In this document: one piece after another, positions 24,401 to 39,400 of the stretch
Layout of the letters: each line of letters starts with the position of its first letter
How positions within the stretch are numbered: the first letter of the stretch is position 1
DNA from: Tubulanus polymorphus
Taxonomy: Eukaryota > Nemertea > Palaeonemertea > Tubulaniformes > Tubulanidae
Length of the DNA stretch: 64,000 nt
Reading direction: 5' to 3'
Assembly (NCBI RefSeq): GCF_964204645.1
Contig: NC_134026.1
Location: 5,394,001-5,458,000, forward strand
Notes under the pieces: generated by a model
What the model was told of the DNA's origin: nothing
What the model saw: only the letters and a program-made list of their open reading frames with translations
Databases searched by the model: none
Made by a program: the position numbers and the translations under genes

Positions 24401-27400
24401 TATCAATACAATATTCACAGTGAGTTTAATCTTCAGAGAGCAGATCGGCTGCCTTTGTCTTGGTCTCGATGTTGCTGCACTTTGTAAATTGGGAAATATT
24501 AAGGAAGACTGTAGACAAGCAGATTAACGCAATCTCCGGGGCGAGTTTTTTTTTACACATTGAGTTTTATGCCATAGGGCTAAATCTCTATTCGATTAGA
24601 TGATGAGTATTTTTTGCGAGTTTTTCCGGGTCCAGTTTCGATCGTTAGTCGCAAGTAAAAAGAATCTAGAAATTTAAACTGAACTATTATATTACGGGAT
24701 CAGTGGAAATGAATCCACAATGTAATCCAGATCACGGGTAGAGTATTTGTTATACCCGATCATTGTATTGTCCCCTACGGATTTATTTTGAATTGATCAA
24801 TTAATATCTCCGTAGTTTCTCTCCGGAAATAACTGTCAAATTTATCGAAATTTTCCCCGGAGGAACGGAAGTTAGGCTCAAGTTATAGCCTGTCTCAAGT
24901 TTTTAAAACTGTGGCGGCTATGGCTTCGATGTATCCGATATATCAGTCATTCCGTCCATGTCGGTTGTTGAGAGTTTCCGTCAGTAATCTTATCGTCGTA
25001 CATAATATTTCCGTGATGAATTACCCGAAGTTCACCGAGTTCTAATGCACCTATGAGATTTCTCCAGATAAGTCTTAGCTTAGCTGAATTCGATTCCATT
25101 CATACCTATCGACCGAATTCAAACCATTGATGGAGACGCAAATTTTCTGTTTTGATATTTTATTAAAAACTGGGTTCTTACGGGTTTTGGAAATGTTTGG
25201 AAAATAGGAATTTTTTTTTCCAGGCCCTGGAAAAACTATGGAAATTTTGTATTTTCTTTTCTCTATGGCTATTGAGAATCAGAAAATGGTCTAAAAATGA
25301 AATTTTCCCTGTATTTTGTATTTTAGACTATAAGATAAAATGGCTTAGTACACATTTGATTACAAACTTCATGAAAACACTTTCTCAAATGGTATTGATT
25401 ATTGTCACTTATTTACTTAGAATTTGCTTACACGTTGCCTGTTCTGGGTTGGCAATAGGGATATGGAAAATTAGAAAAGGTATAATCTGGGTGTGGAAAA
25501 GTTGAGGCAATTGAGAAACCTGTAAGAACCCAGCAAAAACTCTTTTTTCTTGGATCTGATAAAATATCACTCATCATTAGCCAGAAATACTCGTTGCTGA
25601 AGTGACTTCATTTCTACACATAAAATATTTTTCCCGTCAAACAGTTCGGTTCCTCGAACAATCTCGACGCACTAATTCTATGAATTAACATCGTCTCGTT
25701 TATTTTTGCCAGCGTATGGGTTATTTGGCGGCGTCGCAGAGTTTTCACGAAGGCACCGACGTACTGATGTTGACAACTAACATGATTCGAAAGGTAACTA
25801 TCTTATCGCCAGTCGTCGGCAAACGCGCGCGGCGGGTAGCGTCACACCCCCCCTGTTGTTTCGAAGATGACATCGATATAAAAACAAGCGGACGAAAAAC
25901 AAGTTCGTTTACGTTCTGTGAAGCTACGTCGAGCTGTAATTTGATACGAGGCAAACACACTAGCCGCGGAAGGACATTTCGTCGTCGCAAATTGCTCTCC
26001 ACCAATTGCCCGACACTTTCTTTCGACCGACCGACCGGGTTGTGAAATTCCGGCTCATCAAGCAGAGAACACTATTGCAATTTGATTGCGCGTCAAGCGA
26101 CTGTAGCTCGTATTTCACTATCCATCATTTTATGGCCGGAGCTGATATAAACCATTTATCACCGCGTAGAGACCGAGGACTATCGGGGACTAGCGTCGGC
26201 CACCGCTGCGACGGCCACGGCGGCAGTCGTTTAAGTCCCTATGTCTTGGCTCTCCTCTGTAATGCGCTCGAAAGTGACCGCTAATTATGAAAAAATGGAT
26301 GATTGATCGCGATTTATCATCGAGCACGCGGATACGCCGTAATGAGCCTTTCGTTCGTTAGATAAAACTGTGAGAAAAACATGGCTACCGGAGCAGTTTA
26401 ATCGCATTAGCGTAAAGTCTGATCTAGATTGGTCCATGGAATTTTTGAATGGACCGATTTAGACCGACCAAGAATACTGATCCAGGTCCATTCTAAATAG
26501 AACCTGTATGTTATAGAATGTACAGAATGGTTCATATCTTTGTATGTGAATAGGAACTTAGCTTTAATTGCCTGTCAATGTGTTTTGTTTAGCTGGACCA
26601 GTGATAACAGCTGATTAAAAAATGTATTTGAACGCATAAGCCGCGATCACACGGAGAAGATTTGGCCCGGGCCAAATTGGCACCGATCAGGCTCGGGCCA
26701 GATTTGGCCCGTGCCTTATTAGAAAGCGCATTCATACGCAAAGCATATTTGGCACGGGCCAAATTTGGCCGGGCCAAAAATGCTCGTGTGATCACGGCTA
26801 TAGTCACTGATTTGGTCGGTTCTGGTCCAAATTAGAACGCGGTGTGAAATTAGTGTCAAAGCGGCTATATTGTCCTTAATCAATTTTTGGTATGAAAGAT
26901 TTGTCATACCCAGAACATCCTGATGATAGATTAGGGTTGGTGTCCCTCTTGTCTATTAAGGCTATTATAGGCCAGCAATATCATCAGGTTCAAATCACTG
27001 TCAAGTAGATTAACTTATGTGGATATGACATAACATATCTCTTATTGAATCAGTGTTCTCCATTATGATGGAATGTTAGGCAAGCTGTCTTCATTCTTTA
27101 GCGTAACTTTGTGGCCGCTGATGAATCAAAGCCTTTGGTCTCCCCAATATAGAAGATTAAGCTTTATTTTGGTGCAATCTGCTATTTTTCATATGAAATC
27201 ATTACTTGTTTGAGAGGGGTGGATGTAAAAGTGAAAGGGGGTTTGCCACCCTTTTGAAACCCCTGTCGAGAACACTGTTGAATATTTCTTTCAATTTTAT
27301 TTGAATTCTTGCTTTTCAAAATTTCAGGATCTGAGCAGTCAGAATATGTTCGACGCTGGTGTAGCATTGACTGGATTGTCGTGTTTCATGACATGTGACC

Positions 27401-30400
27401 TCGCTCGCGATTTGGCCAATGATATCATGACATTGGTAAGTGTTCATTTCATAGATACATGCATACCCCAGGGCTGATTGTACTGGATTTGACATTACAC
27501 CAGTTTCGTAATAGTATAACAAATAGATTGAGCCAAATAAAGAACGTTGAACGGCGATTTGTCAGACCTTCTTCATCTAAGACCACTTTTGAACTAAGTC
27601 ACAACTGAGCCAAAGGCCAATCGTGATTTAAGTAAAATAATTGGCTTACAGTCTCAGGCCAGTTTTTGAGCTCAGTCTGGTATACGAGCTTAGGGCAACG
27701 GGCTGCGAAAAAACATTGCAGTTTGTACTTTGACATTTATCGCAGTCAAAATTATGTTTTTGAGTGATTGTACGTGACAAGCCCTCCGGATGAAAAGCGT
27801 GTTTTCATTTAGCCCCGTGGTCGTGTAAACACAAAGTTGTAATCTGAAAAACCGAAAGGAACTGATAAGAAAACATTGTTTTAACAGTCCACGCACAAAT
27901 ATCGATTGCAGTTTATGATCGCAACGTCGTCACTGTAATGGCTTTAGGCGATAAAATTCAATAAATTGAGTAAAATTTGTGTGAGGTTTATTTACTTCGA
28001 TTACACGCTAGATAGTAATGGAATTTTTATAAGAACACTAAATGATGATAATGATGGTAATGTTTATTTTTGTATAGCTCGAAAAACTCGTGATGCTTTA
28101 TGTGAAACAGAATAAACAATAAGATTATCATTTAAAACAATGCACCGAGCCATTACAATATCTTGTATATAATTCTTGAAAAAGTGAGGTTTTAGCCTCT
28201 TCTTAAAAACTGATAGGGACTCGATATCTCAAATAGTTTTTGGCGATGAATTCCATAAGGCAGGACTCGCATAGCTAAAAGATTTAGAGCCAATATTCGT
28301 CCTGGTTTACAGAGGATTGACTAATCCAATCCTGAGCGTAGTTGACGGCGTGGAGGAATGTATGGAGTTATAGGTTCAGACAAATATTTAGGTGCTATAT
28401 TTTAAGACATTAAGTCATATTAGTAATATCCTAAAATAATTACGTTCATGAACTGGAAGCCGGTGAAGTTGTTTTAGAATTGAAGTTATATGTTCACGGC
28501 GCATTGTCCTAGTGACGAGTCTAGCAGCATTATTTGGTACTAACTGCAATGTATTTAGTAATTTTTGTCGCAATATTGGCTTTGAGATGATTTTGCTCGT
28601 TTGGTGACTCGCGTAATTCGAGACCAGTATCGCGAATATTCGTCGGTTCGCATTTTGATGTAATTTCTCTTGACACGAATCTCATCTGCCGTATCTCGGT
28701 TGATATACTAGATTTACCGTGAAATGCGATTCGATATAAAAAATAAATTATCGCGACGACGACAACGTCGATGGTCGGACAGTCGCAGCGCGCGGTGAAA
28801 GTGTAAGTGAATCATTCCATCTCGGCGTGAACCCTCGAGATGCATATCTTTACCGTGTCTATTGTCGCCGCACACTTTTACTAAACACCTCACGGAAATT
28901 ACACATATTCGTGTAAAGGCTCGGTTAACCTTCTCATCTCTCCACCGATTCGTCTGGAAGCCTATTGGTGACGAACGAGATAATTTTGTCATGATTTCAA
29001 CTCGTTATTCGTCTTCTTATGTCAAAATTTGAGCGATTATCTCGAATTTTGATGTAATTAACTCGAACTTCGACGTAATGACTCGAGGAGTCGAAATCGT
29101 GAAAAAATTATCTCGTACGTCACCGACGGGCTTCCGTAGATTCATCTTATCGATGACAAAGGAGTCGGAAAAGGTTGCGTTCTTGCCCATTCATCATTTG
29201 TTTTAAAATCGACAGAACTTTAATAAAACACGCGTCGCGCTGTTATTGATTTTCTGACATCGAACGAAGTCAATCTCATCGGAGATTTCCCTCCAACATT
29301 ATATATTAACTGTTTGTAATAATGTTCCGAATGAACTCCGATAGCGAGTAGATAAAGATGGCTGCCGTGGCAGCTTTACTAGTTTACACGGACAGTTGAT
29401 GGGTCTTAAACTGCTTAATTAATGCACTTTATCTGTTTGTCTTTAATCTGGTAGTTCTTGGAGGTATGGAGCAATCAATGACAGGTCTTGTAATGGCTTA
29501 GACTTAACGCGGTTAATGGAAGGGTGATTGTGTTTGTATGCATACCACCGCAACCACCACCTTCGGCGAAATAAAGATAAAATCCCGTATGTTTTGCGCC
29601 TTGTTCAACTCTCGTCGTAAATACGCACGGGGCCCCAGTTGTGTCCAGTCCAATAGATTCATTAAAAGATGATCGATGTTAGATTCGTCGTAAAAAGACT
29701 AGCGGTTTGGTGACATGCGAAAGCGACGTTGTTTTCTCAGGAAACATTGTGATAATATATACCCTGTAACCGACGGTGCGTATTTGTCTTTCAGATGTCG
29801 TCGGTGAGGCCGTATTTACGAAAGAAATCTATTCTGATCATGTACAAGGTGTTCTTGAAGTTTCCCGAGGCTTTGCGTCCAGCATTTCCGCGGCTGAAAG
29901 ACAAACTCGAAGACCCCGATCAAGGTAAACGGCTGCTGTCTCGTTCTATTCGACGCGATCACATGGAGCCGATGTGGCCCGGATCAGGAGTGAAATTTGG
30001 CCCTTGCCTAATTAGAGAGCGCGTTCACATGTAAACCACTCACTGGATACTTACGTATCAATGCTTAAACAAGGTGAAGTGAGTCACTTTCGGAACCAGT
30101 CGCAATTCACATGCAATAATTTGACCAGTGCTGACATTTTGCTCAGGCCTGGTCCGACTTTTTTGGTCGGGCCAAAACAGGCATGGGCCCATTTGGCAAC
30201 TGTGTGAACAGTTGTTCCGGTCCTAATTTGGCACGGGCCCTCGTGTGGTCGCGGCTTGTCGGTGAAAAAAAAAACTTCTTATTCATACCCCAACTAATGA
30301 TGCCATAATTTCATACTTCATCACCGGCTCATTACGCCTTCGCCTACAAATGATCACCTTTCCGCGAGAGCCCGGGCGACGGTGTGATCGATTTTTCATG

Positions 30401-33400
30401 AAAAATCAATTCCTCATTTCTTCACGAGTCATTTTCCTTCTTATTTATTTGCGAAAAAAAAGAACCGAGTTATTAAAAGCATCCTTCGGTCGGTTGAGTC
30501 GTGTGAGATAAGTTATTACCGATAGCGAAAACACAGTAGTCCGGTAACCACGTGTCACTGCGTATAGCAACCAGTGACAAGCAGCTGCCAAAAAACACTT
30601 AACTAAACGCGCTGTTGTTTCGCATCTTGATATGAAATATTCATAAGATTCTCAGCTTTAGTTTTGTATACATGTCTATAGTTACTCTAATTCATTTGCT
30701 GGTGTTTTTTTTTGAAGGGTTTCCGTCTCATTTTGACGCTGATCGTTTTACCAACTTTTTCACCGTTTATGTTCTAGGTGTCCAGTCAGCTGCCGTGAAT
30801 GTGATATGCGAGCTCGCGCGCAAAAATCCGCAGAACTATTTGTCATTGGCGCCGGTATTCTTCAAACTGATGACCAGTTCATCGAACAACTGGGTTCTCA
30901 TCAAAATCATCAAGCTGGTATGTATGGCTTTTGGCTTGGTGGCACTGAAGTTTTTTGTATGCCGAAGTTAAACTTTTTTTGCACCCAGCATATAATTGTC
31001 TTTTCAATTACATAAGTCCTTCGACCACTGTCTTAAGTCTTATTATTGATTGTAAATCGGTTTAGAACTTTGTCCAGATTAAGAAAAAAAGACGGAAATA
31101 TCTTAATTCTACTGATCTGGTTTGAAAGACAGATTGAGTTGTATTTCAAGTTGACATTGATAAGAAGTGTTACAAGCTTTAACCATTAATTCACTCAGTC
31201 AAAAAACAATTCATCAAGTTTACTTCATTGAAACCATGTTTTTAATTCAGGATTGATTACTGTTTGCAAAATCTTTCAGTCTCTCAAGTCATCAACATTT
31301 CACTCAATTGAATTTGTTAATTTGATTGTGTATTTCATATGTTTTTTCCTGTGATCAAACCGGCACTTTTGGCCCGGGCTTATGAGTGAATATCTTATGT
31401 CGATTAGCACTTAGAATGAAATGACTTTTTAAGTGTGTCTGGATGCAATCTGCAAGTGTCTGATATTAGTGTTCCGATTTGCATTCAACAGCTTTGTTAA
31501 CATTGCCCTTACCATTTTCCTTACCTCTTGCAGTCTCTGTGTCAATATTTGTTTTTCATTTCAGTTCGGAGCGCTGACTCCCTTAGAGCCGCGGTTAGGC
31601 AAGAAGCTTATCGAACCACTTACAAACCTTATACACAGGTAGAGTTTTATTTTCATCCCATCTTTTCGCCGCCAGTAAGGTGGGGTAGATTTAGGCGTAA
31701 CTTTTGAGGTTTGATTAAGGACCCTATTTCCGACTAAAGGAACTGAATATTGCATGTTTTGAGTGGTGCTGAGTCAAATTTTTAGAAAAAATGAAAATTG
31801 AATACACCTGCGCATAGCTTCAGTCCAACCAACTTATCGAATCATCATTCTAACCTAACTGTATCCACTATTGAGATCAACCTCTAGTTGATTATAATCC
31901 AGACGCCTCAGACAACACGAGCTTGTGGCCGCACTTATTACACCAACCCCACAAAATACATGTTCCATGTAAATGTCAACTGTCACACCAGGATATAGGC
32001 AAAATGCTTAAAAAAGAATCGAAACTTTTAACCCTGCTTTTAATCTGTTAATATGGCTCTACAAAACAAAAAGCGCATGCGCTGCTGTGACCAGTGCATG
32101 TCGGGAATACGTTGTACTATCGAAATGTATATTTGATCGATCCCAACATCAACTTTGATGAATTCAAATTACTTCTAACATATTATGGAAAAAACACTTA
32201 TGCAATGAATGACGTAACTGTCCTCCCAACGAAGCTCAGTTAAGGAATTGCTGCTGGATAAATGAAGTCCCCTGACTGTCGTGTAGACAATCACTGAGCT
32301 TACAACAAAGTACTACAAATATTTACACGTCTCAAAACCATTCGTTGAACGCGTTCATCGTCTCATCCGATACGACGCGCGCGCCGAAACTTGGCTTGAA
32401 ATTTACTCCAGAGGCCTCAAGAGTTCGTCGGCGGTTGCTCTAGTGTTTCAGGAGGTAACTCCGCCGATCAAACAGTTCGCGCTGATGTTTCTAGAGACAT
32501 TCAATCTCTATTAGTTGATATTGAACGGTAAATTGACTGTTAACTGATATTTTAATGAGAAAACGCAATCGAGAGACTTTTATATCAGTCACGATTCTAC
32601 CAGGCGCACGCCCTCATCGTTTATGTTTTCGTCGTTATCAACCTTGCGTATAACTCGGTGGTTAATTGACGCAATGAAATTTGTTGAATCATGGACGTGT
32701 AAACTAGGTTTGAATAAAACGAAAAAATAACACTACTCCATCATCCCTGTGCTCTAAGGCAGATTGCGTCCAGCTATTGAAGCAAACCGTATTGAAAAAC
32801 CAGCGAATTAACTGATTTGTCGGTGTTTCGCGACCGTGTACGGCTCAGCACGGCAAATTATTGAACATCGTTTTACTCGGAAACTCGCCGTGTTTGATTT
32901 GCAAACCATGCTTCCGCTGAAGAAACTGTTTTCTCAATGCGCCTTGTAAATCGTGAAATCCACACGGTCGGCTTATTTTGCAAGAATACCCGAGGACAAA
33001 AAACCGGTAGGAGGTGCCTGAGAAGCAAAATGTTCTACGTTTTTTTTTCGTATTTTTTCCTTAAATTCCCATGTTTGTGTTACCAAACCTAGAAATAATT
33101 GGACGGACTACAGCTTATTAGTGCGCGCTCAAAAACTATAATAACCAACCCATTTATTTATCTCCCGACTTGTTGCAAATGATTGAAAGACGTCAGCCTT
33201 TCTTCAGCCAAAATCTTGTGTCATGCGTGTGCTACCGAGTTAGGCAAGGTTTACTGCAGTCGCTTGTGAATTATTACACGCGTAAATATACAATCTAATC
33301 AATCTTTCCACCAACGCATCATTTCTCATCAATGTCTTTTATGATTTTCTTGCAGTACATCGGCGATGTCTTTACTGTACGAATGTATAAACACAGTAAT

Positions 33401-36400
33401 TGCAGGTTAGTGAGCCATCCGTTTAAATTTCCTACAGCCATTTCGCGCCACGCCTTATACAACATCGTAAATGGCAATCATAAATGCGATGCCAACACTC
33501 CATTTCGAATTCGAATCCCTATTTTATTATTCGCGCAACTGAAATTCGTCGGTAAATGGCTTTAGAAGATTTAATACTTTCTTCCTATTATTTTACGAAA
33601 TTTGTCGTCGTAGTCGTCGTGTTAAGATTCGTTCGTTTGCGTTTTTCGCGACGCGCGGTCGGGTGAAATTTTTCATAAGAACTTGTCGCGGTGATGCGAA
33701 GCGTGCGAACGTCGCTTCGCGTTGAATTGTCTCTCGTCGTCGTTTCGCGGCGAATAACCATTAGTTCGAATATACGCGTCCAATCCGGCATACTTCCTTC
33801 TTGTCACTGTATCTCGTTTGGTTTTCATTCGATGACAAATTGTCCGACGGCGGTTTCTTTATTGTTTGTTAAGTGCCGAGCACCGGTCGAATCGGTTCGA
33901 GGAGATGTGTAACATCTCGGCAAAGCGGATATTTTTCAAAGGCACCGGCGAGTATATTAATAATCAATAGAAATTCCAAGTATATTCAGCCATATGTATA
34001 TAATATGATATATATATATATAAATATATATCTGGGAAGGAACAAATTTTCACAATATTGACCAAATATTGGCAGCAGAGTGTGCTGTGTTACCCCGGGG
34101 TATAGGCTTGCTCGCCTGGTTTCTAGCTCAGTCGCAAGGCGCTGTTGTTACAATTCGATTCTACGCACGTCTATTAAGTCTTCATTTGATAAGTCGTCAC
34201 GTGACCGAAGTCGTCTCTAATTTTGAGGCTCGAATTGTGTTTCGTATTTAATTTGAATAAGTCATTAACTTATTGACTTACACTCCCAACAGCTACGACT
34301 TAAGCTTGAATGTCATCTCATTTGTTTGAGTCTCACTTTGATTTGATATTTTGAAGCGCATTCGATATTTTGACTGCAGGGGGAGGAAAGAAAAATAAGT
34401 CGTTACTGGCCGTGGCAAGTACTAATGCGCATGCGTATGGCTTTAATGGTTGTTGATTTATTGTAGGATTAGTTCCTACCTGTATAACATCCGCTATTCG
34501 CAGGAAGATAAGGATAAAATGTGATGCATCGTTTCTGCTGATATGCGCTCAGACGGTGTATAAAAATCATCATCTTACAGCGCGAATTATTTTCGCATAT
34601 CGATGCCTTCATCGTTTTATGGAAAAAGAACGCGTGTATATTCAATTTGTATTGAACTCATAAATTCAATAGTTAAATTTAATTGTCTAAAATGAAAGTT
34701 TGCGGGGTGAAATTATGATGTGAAATGCGGTACAGTAGATTATTTGATATAAGCAACAATTAGGCCCGTGCGTTCATATGTTAACCACTGACTCGATGCA
34801 AACTGAGTGAATCACTTGCAGAATCAGTTGCAATTCACAATAATTTGACCCTTGCTAAAATTTGGCTCGGGCCTGGTCCGGCGTTTTTGATTGGACCAGA
34901 TTTGTCATGGGCCCTTTCGGCACCTGGGCAAAAAGTTGTTCCTGGCATAATTTGGCCAAAAATGCTTGTGTGATCGTGACTGCATTGACATGACAGTCAT
35001 AAGGAATAGGGTTTACAGGAATAGATGTAATATAGTAATAAGTTTAGGAGTGGTATTTCTTCGATGGCACGTATACCAAAAATTCACCATGATTATCATG
35101 AAATTGAGATTGATTTAGCCGAACTGGGTGTGGTCTTTATGGATGAATTCATCTACTGGATTACAATGAAATGTTTGCGATTATTAGATTTGACTTATTC
35201 CACTATCACGCGAGTATTTTGGCCCGGAACAACTGTTCACACGCGTGCCAAATAAGCCTGTGCCTCCTGGCCAAATTTGGTCTGACCTGGTCTGAGCCAA
35301 ATTTAGAATGGATGAAATAATTGCGTGTGAATTGAAACTGGTTCTGGAAGTGACTTAATGCAATGTTTAGTGGGTGATTTGCATGATGAACATGCCCACT
35401 TATTAGGCACTGGCCAAATTTGACTCGGGCCTGATCTGTGCCTATTTGACCCGAGCCAAATCGTCTCCATGTGACCGCAGCTTATTTCTCAGCCACCAGC
35501 CTCAGGGTAGAAACCCTTTTGCGGAATAGCACCGGCGAATAGAATATGCTAGCATCGAAAAATTTGAATAGTTTTTGTATCAAATAGCGTAGGCTGTAAA
35601 AGCGGCGACAGACTGACCTGCCACTGAAGTGCTTACCAGTACTTTTCTAGTTTTGTCCACTTCTGCCCGTCTCTCGAGGCCTCTCTCTCGAAGACAAGAA
35701 CTCTGGACAAACATTCGGGGATATAGATCTTATCTCCAATTAACCCCCATCTTCCACTCCAAACACCCCCCTAGCACCCCCCCCCCCCAGAGCTCTACTC
35801 GTGTTCTAGAAGGAAGTATGCCTCAATTTATTTGTACAATATGCATAGTCTTATCTGTTGTTATCATTTTTTCCCCCTGACTTTCTTACAGTCTTTGTAT
35901 ATTACTAACACACGTTATATTGATCTTTTCTTTTGATATCGTGTGACTTTGAATTACACGCACAAATGCACTCTATGAATTATTATGCGTCCCGTAGTAA
36001 GATTAGTAGTTATCGTGTGTTTTCAATCATATCGTTTTGTTTGATGTTTATCTCGTACGGGGGGGGGGGGGGGGGTTCCGAAAATAAAAATCGCCATTGC
36101 GACTACCGCGATTATATCTAATTCAGCTAAAATGATATTAATCCTCCCAAACATGGGATAGCAGAAATAATCGTTGTGCCGATGGTGATTTGTAATTTTG
36201 TTGGCCATCGGTCTCGTCAATCCAGGAGTTACGTAGTTGACATCGGTAAGAAAAAGAAACCCCTGAACCTAACGATGATGCCCTGAGCGGTCCTCGCTAG
36301 TTCGAGAAATATTACATTCAGTTATCTTCATGACTATGTATTGTGAATTAATTATCGTAATTTTATCATGAATATTATCGTTTTTACAATCGATATTTTT

Positions 36401-39400
36401 TACTACTTTATTATTCTTACACGTCTCTACTTTCTCTCTATTTTTTCTCTTTCTGGAAACAGGGCAGCATTAGTCATTCAAACATTGTATTTTCTTTCCT
36501 TTACACTTACAGTGCTTGTTTCTATATCTTCAGGCGTACCGAATCACTCCGCGTCAATTCAGGTATGGTATTATACGTCGAAACATTTCACATCATGTAA
36601 TGATATTAACGATATGATAATCCTTATAACCTGTTTACCTACTTCGAACGCCTTAAATCTTGTCTTCGTCCGTGCTTTCGAGCGACTTGCTGGTCTCTTT
36701 TCGAAAGTTTCCCCCCTCCAACTTTCCGCCAACCGCTTGATAAATGAATATCTGACACTCAGATATGCTATCAGACGTTTTATTGGACATTCTTTTCGAT
36801 ACGCCGCCTTCCATCTCGATATCGAGGACATTTTCGCCTTATGAAACGAATTCCGTTACGGCGGGGGGACGAAGCGGGGGTCGGGAAATTGTCTGCGCGA
36901 TGACAATTTTATGAACGCGTCGAAACATGTAGCAAATAGTAAGAGTAATTTCCTGTTAAGCGTCCGTTGATGTGACGCGCGGCGATTGTCGGTCAGTTTT
37001 CGAGATAAATTGCCTATTAGCTGATAGGATGATCAATTTAAGACCAATATTTGGTTCATTGGCCCTGGGAGTATTCGTTCCGTCAGATCGTAGATTGGTT
37101 CGCCTCAGACTTCCACGAAATGCATTGCCGTCTAGCATTGCGCGTTTTCAGTTCACACGAGTTCATCGGCGAAGTTTGTACATAAACACGTACGCTGCGT
37201 ATAATATATTCATACATTCTACGTGCAATTAATATTTCTACTAATTAGATATACTTCGTTAATTGTTTCCGGCGATGAATGAATCAAATTTACTGCGTGT
37301 TTATCATCGGTAAGTGCACGGAATTGATGGCACAGGAGTCCATTTTCCTACCTTGCTGTTTGCTCTAACGCATTACCTTGTATATAACCCTACTTCGGAA
37401 AATGAATAACGGCAAAAAGTCTCCGTATGACATTGTTGATTACTACTGATTACCACAGATCGTATGAACTCGAATAACAATTTTGTATTCAAATCAAAAT
37501 GGCTAGCGATATGCTAATGTTGAAGGGGGTTTCAGAAGCCGGCGTCATTTCTGCTCGAAAGGCCTCTGCTGTTCCGAATTAGCCAAATTACATTGCCAGG
37601 TTGACTAGTTACTCGAAGACAAGCTATAAGGTGTAGTGCATTTATTGCTCGCAGTCATCATGATAATTGTATAATATTTGCGTATTCTTTTCGCTACTTC
37701 GCGGTGATGGTAGATATCACACGACCGAAGCCTTTTCTGCTCTCATCCAAGCATGATAAAAGACTATGACGGAAATTGGGTTAACGGGAATAAAGAACAT
37801 AAGAGTTTACGTATGTGCCGTCTCTCGGCTTCTTTTCGCACATGGAAATATCTCGTACTTTGTTCCGTATAATCCTATCAACGACGAGACGGTCATTTTG
37901 ATAATCTGATTTTCTCGATCTAGTGTGGAGGTGAACTTGGCGGGTCGGGTGTTTGGTGGTGCGAGTGGTTTGGTGGTGATATTGTACGGGTGCTTGTTTG
38001 AGTTTGGTAGTTTAGATTCTTGGAGGAAGGAATTACTATGATTTCTATGACCACCCAATTGTACCTGATTAACGATGATGTGATCGAGAGACTGAACATC
38101 TCGTTCTGGCAGGGATTCGAACCTGATGGCATCGCTAGACTCAGCCATTTGCGGCACCAATCAGATTGCCTGTTGTGTAATTGCTGACACAAATTTCACA
38201 GATAAACTTTAAGTGGAAAAACCTGGGCTAAAAAAACAGGATTTCCGATTGGCTAATAATGACATCATCTAAGCTGCGCATGAAGCTGCGCACTCGGGCT
38301 AGTAGGTGGCAGGATTTCGTACCGTGGCGAGTCTCGAAGCCGACAGGTTCAAATCCCTGCTGGGGGACGATGCGTTATGCGTTTACCGGAATCATTGAAT
38401 GACTAAAAAATTATGAAATCACGAATAGCCAATTTGTAGCCGCTATACCTCTCTTCATAAATGGTCCTTATTGTTCTCTAAGCTTCGCTTAAAGATCACT
38501 AAAAAGAAAGCAATAAATCTAGCTATATGTGATGGAACCTTGCTGGCGAGTTGATTTATTTATTTCTACTGATTGATGTTGACCTACAGCTCAGGCGAAC
38601 TAATGCAATCATTTTGCGTTATTCTGTCGCTGGTTTTCTTGCCGTTGTCCGCTCGGAAGGTCTACGGTCTCTCTTCGTGATGAACTAATTGAGAATTCAG
38701 CGCTACCGGCTACCGACGTGTCAATCTACCATACATTACTGATTATCCGCTCAGTCTATTAGCTCGCGCTGTACGTCTCGTTCCCTTTCTCTCTTTTTCA
38801 ACGCTCGGTCATTTCATTACGGGCGTCTCTACCTTCAAATCTTATAGATTGATTATCGCTCTCTTACGAAAAAAAAAATACGTCGATAATAAAATGCGGT
38901 CTTTTGCTTAGTATTTTTATCGACGTAATCAGGTTTCAGACCTAGCATGCGGTACCGGCATTACCCGCGGGAACGTAATATGGGTAGAATGATCAGGGTT
39001 TTTTCTCATTAAATTGGATTGAATACTTCGGTGATGGCATTGGCTACTTTACTCGGAAAAAGGAGGGTATTCAATAATATGCTTAGCTTGGTACGAACAC
39101 CACGTATAAACGTATTCAACCGTGAACGTGTACTTTAAATCAAACTTCTAAATACTCTTAGAAATAAGTCCTCGCCTTCAGCAGTAAAGTAGTCTTGTTT
39201 TCAGTTAAGAAGATTGATTGAAGATGTCGGTTATGTGTTTTTTTTTAGTTATTAAGATGATTATGTCATCGTGTTCAATTTTCAGTTATGCGTGCAGAAA
39301 TTGCGAATTCTGATCGAGGATTCCGATCAAAATCGTAAGTAAAATTTCGATATTTTACTCGCTTTTTGTACAACTCAAGTTCAATTAGATTGTAATCTAG

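Noticed and set aside
36368-36844. 158-codon plus-strand ORF, the second longest in the window
   Set aside because: It overlaps AP3D1 exon 10 (36513-36562) in a different frame, has no domain I recognise, and is A+T-rich intron sequence either side.
38102-38157. Functional tRNA gene
   Set aside because: The A and B boxes are too close and neither T-arm nor acceptor stem pairs properly.
37807-38160. 118-codon minus-strand ORF in AP3D1 intron 10
   Set aside because: Its start runs through a tRNA-like SINE piece and the rest has no family resemblance.
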